From an uncultured Bacteroides sp. (GTDB lineage Bacteria; Bacteroidota; Bacteroidia; Bacteroidales; Bacteroidaceae), in contig UQVZ01000025.1 of NCBI GenBank assembly GCA_900544675.1, positions 1 through 43,003 of the forward strand: a DNA stretch of 43,003 bases. The letters run 5' to 3'. Both the position numbers and the translations under genes were made by a program. Shown here in pieces: positions 41,036 through 43,003 of the stretch. The notes beneath the pieces were generated by a model, which was not told the DNA's origin, searched no databases, and saw nothing but the letters and a program-made list of their open reading frames with translations. Position 1 is the stretch's first letter; each line of letters begins with the position of its first letter.

Positions 41036-41111
41036 TTCATCTCTATATATAGATGCGAATGGACTCTATAAGATTATTCATTTGAGTACATTCTTTATAA
41101 TAATACGTGGA

Positions 41112-41603
41112 TTATTCCTTATCCTCTTCCAAGGATTGCAAAAATGACAGCATACGCAAGTCCTTATAACTCGGCATCTTTCCTGCTTTCTCTACAATCG
41201 ACAGCACTGCCGGAAGACTAGTAGCCAATGATTCTCGCACACAATCCGGCATCAGCATCTTCCACTCACTGGCGGCAAAATCTTCGTAGGTCAGTATGAG
41301 CGAGTATTTTTGCAGCTTGTATGGAGTCTTGCGCATTTTCTTGGTGATGTATTGGTTCGGACCGGCTTTTACAAATTCGTCCAGCAGTTGCAGTTCGCTT
41401 TTGCTGAGGCTGCAGAGCACGGCTAGGGGATTGTCGAGAATCTCCTGCGCGATGCGGCGTGCTGTCTCTTCCTTTTTCAGGTTCGGACTGACATAGAGGT
41501 CAAGCTTCTTGCAGGTGTCCAGCATGTATTCTTTTGTACGGACCATCAGCATATCTGCCAGATTGATGTCGGACGTGAAATGTGTATCTTTAATCGCAAT
41601 CAT
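41112..41603 (-). CDS. Unknown protein of the capsule operon
   Basis: The 163-residue protein is charged and helical (AIKDTHFTSDINLADMLMV, LKKEETARRIAQEILDNPLAVL, LSKSELQLLDEFVKAGP) without a signal peptide or membrane helix. The middle resembles the small helical domain EEIxxNPxxVLxxLSxxELxLL found in several uncharacterised proteins. It holds the place between wzz and wzx where regulators such as UpxZ may occur, but I see no convincing UpxZ features. A regulatory role would be a guess. Confidence 0.65.
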   Translation of the reverse strand: MIAIKDTHFTSDINLADMLMVRTKEYMLDTCKKLDLYVSPNLKKEETARRIAQEILDNPLAVLCSLSKSELQLLDEFVKAGPNQYITKKMRKTPYKLQKYSLILTYEDFAASEWKMLMPDCVRESLATSLPAVLSIVEKAGKMPSYKDLRMLSFLQSLEEDKE

Positions 41604-41620
41604 ATTGTGAGTGTTTGTAA

Positions 41621-41836
41621 GGTGACGAGTTGACTAGGTATCAATTTTTTAAAGGAGTTAAAGAAGTTAGAGAAGTTAAAGGAGTTAAAGCCAATACTTC
41701 TGCTGATGTATTCAGTTCGTCACGCTGACTTTTTTGAAACGCAGATTAACGCAGATTTTCGCAAATTAAATAATTTATTTCTTTGCGCCTTCGTGTCTCT
41801 GTGTTTGTTTTTTATAGGTGACTAGTTGACTAGGTA
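41621..41836. repeat. Intergenic region with direct and tandem repeats
   Basis: The 320-bp gap between wzz and the unknown gene holds no gene. The 20-mer GGTGACkAGTTGACTAGGTA occurs at 41621-41640 and 41817-41836 with one mismatch. Between them four 9-bp units of the form rAGTTArAG run from 41655 to 41690. AACGCAGATTAACGCAGATT (41740-41759) is another short duplication, AACGCAGATT in tandem. Confidence 0.7.
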
Positions 41837-41924
41837 ACCAGGAACTAGGTTCTGAATACCATTAGCAAAACTATTTATAAGGATACTTGGCTGTTTATCA
41901 TATAATGCTTGCGGATGTATCCTA

Positions 41925-43003
41925 TCATTCTGCCGACTTGTTTCTATCTGTTCCTTGTTCCTTTATCTCACTCTTAAACTTTCCCCAATAGGGCTTTCCA
42001 TACAGCACCCAGGCGCCTGTACCGCATACGGCTAAGAAGATGATTCCCAACACAATGACTTTCCGGCTGGTTCCGGAAGGCTGCAAGGGTACGGTAGCTG
42101 GCTCTACTACGGCAAAGACCGGCTTTTCTTCCTGTATCTTGGCACGGGCGACCTGCAGTTGCTGGGCTACCTGGCTGTACACCTGATAGGCAAGGTTCAT
42201 GTCGTTCTGCAGGCGTTCCTGTTCGGTGCGGACACTTTGCAGCACCAGGCTCTTGTTGGCATCCACGTAGCGGGCATAGCGTTGCTGGGCTTCGTAGTAT
42301 TCCCGCTGGCGTTCCCGGTAAAGCTCTTCCAGGTAGGCGCAGTCTTCCTTTGCCTTGGCGATGCGGTAGTTGATGATGTATTGCTGCAGCTTTGCCACCA
42401 AGCTGTCGGCTACAATGGCGGTTACTTTCGGGTCTTGAAGCGTAACGGAAAGCGTGGTGATTCCGGTTTTCTTGTCGATATCAGCCAGGATATTTTTCCG
42501 CAATGATTCTATTTTCTTGTTTTCCTCTTTCGTTAATTGGAACGGATTAAGGGTGGTTGCCGTATCCGGTTCTTCTGAAATAAGTTTTTTGATGGCATCT
42601 ATAGCCATTCCCGGTGCTGCAAAAACAGTTCCCAGCCAGGAACTTCGTTGTTCGTCTAGGTAGGCTACCAGGGTGGTATCCATATCTCCCTTCAACGTCT
42701 GTACTCTTGTATCGAAAAGTTCCAAAAGGAAAGGGGTTGAGGAGACGATTTCACTGGACAGGGCGGCATTCAGGGCATCGGGTGTGTTGCTCATGGCGCT
42801 TGCTCCTAAGAAGGAGGCTGCCATGCTTGCCAGTCCGCCGCCTTTGGCATCGCTGCCCATTTCGGGGGAAAGGGTGACGCTCACGGTGTATTGCCTGGGA
42901 ATGCTCAAGGCAATGATGATGCCGACAATCAGTCCGATGCCGGCTGCTTTGTATAGGGTCTTTCGTATGGCGATGATGCGGCGCAGGATGTCCATCCAGT
43001 CGA
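41925..43003 (-). CDS. wzz: Wzz-type chain-length regulator, 5' end cut by the window
   Basis: The visible 356 residues from ATG 42995 start MDILRRIIAIRKTLYKAAGI, but the frame stays open to the window edge (codons for Asp-Trp come just before). Related Bacteroides proteins have a few residues before this point, so the true start is probably outside. Two membrane helices (about 15-33 and 315-335) flank a large periplasmic domain with coiled coils (about 195-290, EDCAYLEELYRERQREYYEAQQRYARY). This is the PCP/Wzz arrangement without a tyrosine kinase domain. It sets capsule chain length together with Wzy. Confidence 0.9.
   Translation of the reverse strand, partial: DWMDILRRIIAIRKTLYKAAGIGLIVGIIIALSIPRQYTVSVTLSPEMGSDAKGGGLASMAASFLGASAMSNTPDALNAALSSEIVSSTPFLLELFDTRVQTLKGDMDTTLVAYLDEQRSSWLGTVFAAPGMAIDAIKKLISEEPDTATTLNPFQLTKEENKKIESLRKNILADIDKKTGITTLSVTLQDPKVTAIVADSLVAKLQQYIINYRIAKAKEDCAYLEELYRERQREYYEAQQRYARYVDANKSLVLQSVRTEQERLQNDMNLAYQVYSQVAQQLQVARAKIQEEKPVFAVVEPATVPLQPSGTSRKVIVLGIIFLAVCGTGAWVLYGKPYWGKFKSEIKEQGTDRNKSAE

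Noticed and set aside
41112..41603. Assignment of the unknown capsule gene as UpxZ
   Set aside because: Length and position fit, but no sequence feature I can name supports it, and no UpxY is next to it.

Overview
This 43 kb window looks like chromosome from a gut Bacteroidales, most likely Bacteroides or Phocaeicola. Supporting signs are the perfect or near-perfect TAnnTTTG (-7) promoter boxes with few Shine-Dalgarno sequences, a Wzi family known from Bacteroides, an HU domain of the human-gut (HIG) type, a short CstA, and a Wzz/Wzx/Wzy capsule locus that carries an oxygen-sensitive glycyl radical enzyme. The species cannot be fixed from the sequence alone.

1-14.6 kb is a mostly core region. 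It holds wzi plus a small lipoprotein gene, mltG, a 39-residue membrane-protein gene, clpB, an unknown gene paired with a LysR regulator, cstA, a YeiH-type exporter, an M23 peptidase and a C69 dipeptidase. Several strong hairpin terminators separate the units.

14.6-22.7 kb is an accessory patchwork. An AraC-controlled redox module (aldo/keto reductase, SDR, EamA transporter, carboxymuconolactone-decarboxylase-like protein) lies between two 56-bp near-identical direct repeats that contain half of a terminator. After it come a 118-bp palindromic MITE-like element, a YjbR/MmcQ gene, a decayed second AraC 3' end, a tandem operator with a promoter, and the decayed 5' end of a fic gene. Next is an AT-rich, overlapping two-gene cassette: an ABC/RecF-like ATPase and a protein with a possible PD-(D/E)xK nuclease motif. 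A wrecked AlbA_2/Schlafen-type gene abuts its 3' end. The cassette, set between two broken genes, is the best candidate here for an undescribed (probably defence) system.

22.5-26.7 kb holds an HU-HIG gene behind a 5' leader with mutually exclusive hairpins, a phosphohexomutase, a methylguanine-DNA methyltransferase and an arginase-fold protein.

26.7-43.0 kb is the downstream part of a Wzy-dependent capsule operon, all on the minus strand. In transcription order it encodes Wzz (5' end outside the window), an unknown protein, Wzx, Wzy, a GT32-like transferase, a GT2, a secreted protein of unknown role, an IspD/TarI-like cytidylyltransferase, an SDR, two LicD proteins, a glycyl radical enzyme and its activase, a DUF4422 transferase and a last SDR. 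IspD-like, SDR and LicD proteins suggest that a CDP-activated alcohol or polyol phosphate is attached to the glycan, and the radical enzyme may alter that substituent. No initiating sugar-phosphate transferase and no UpxY/UpxZ regulator are visible. Imperfect repeats flank wzx.
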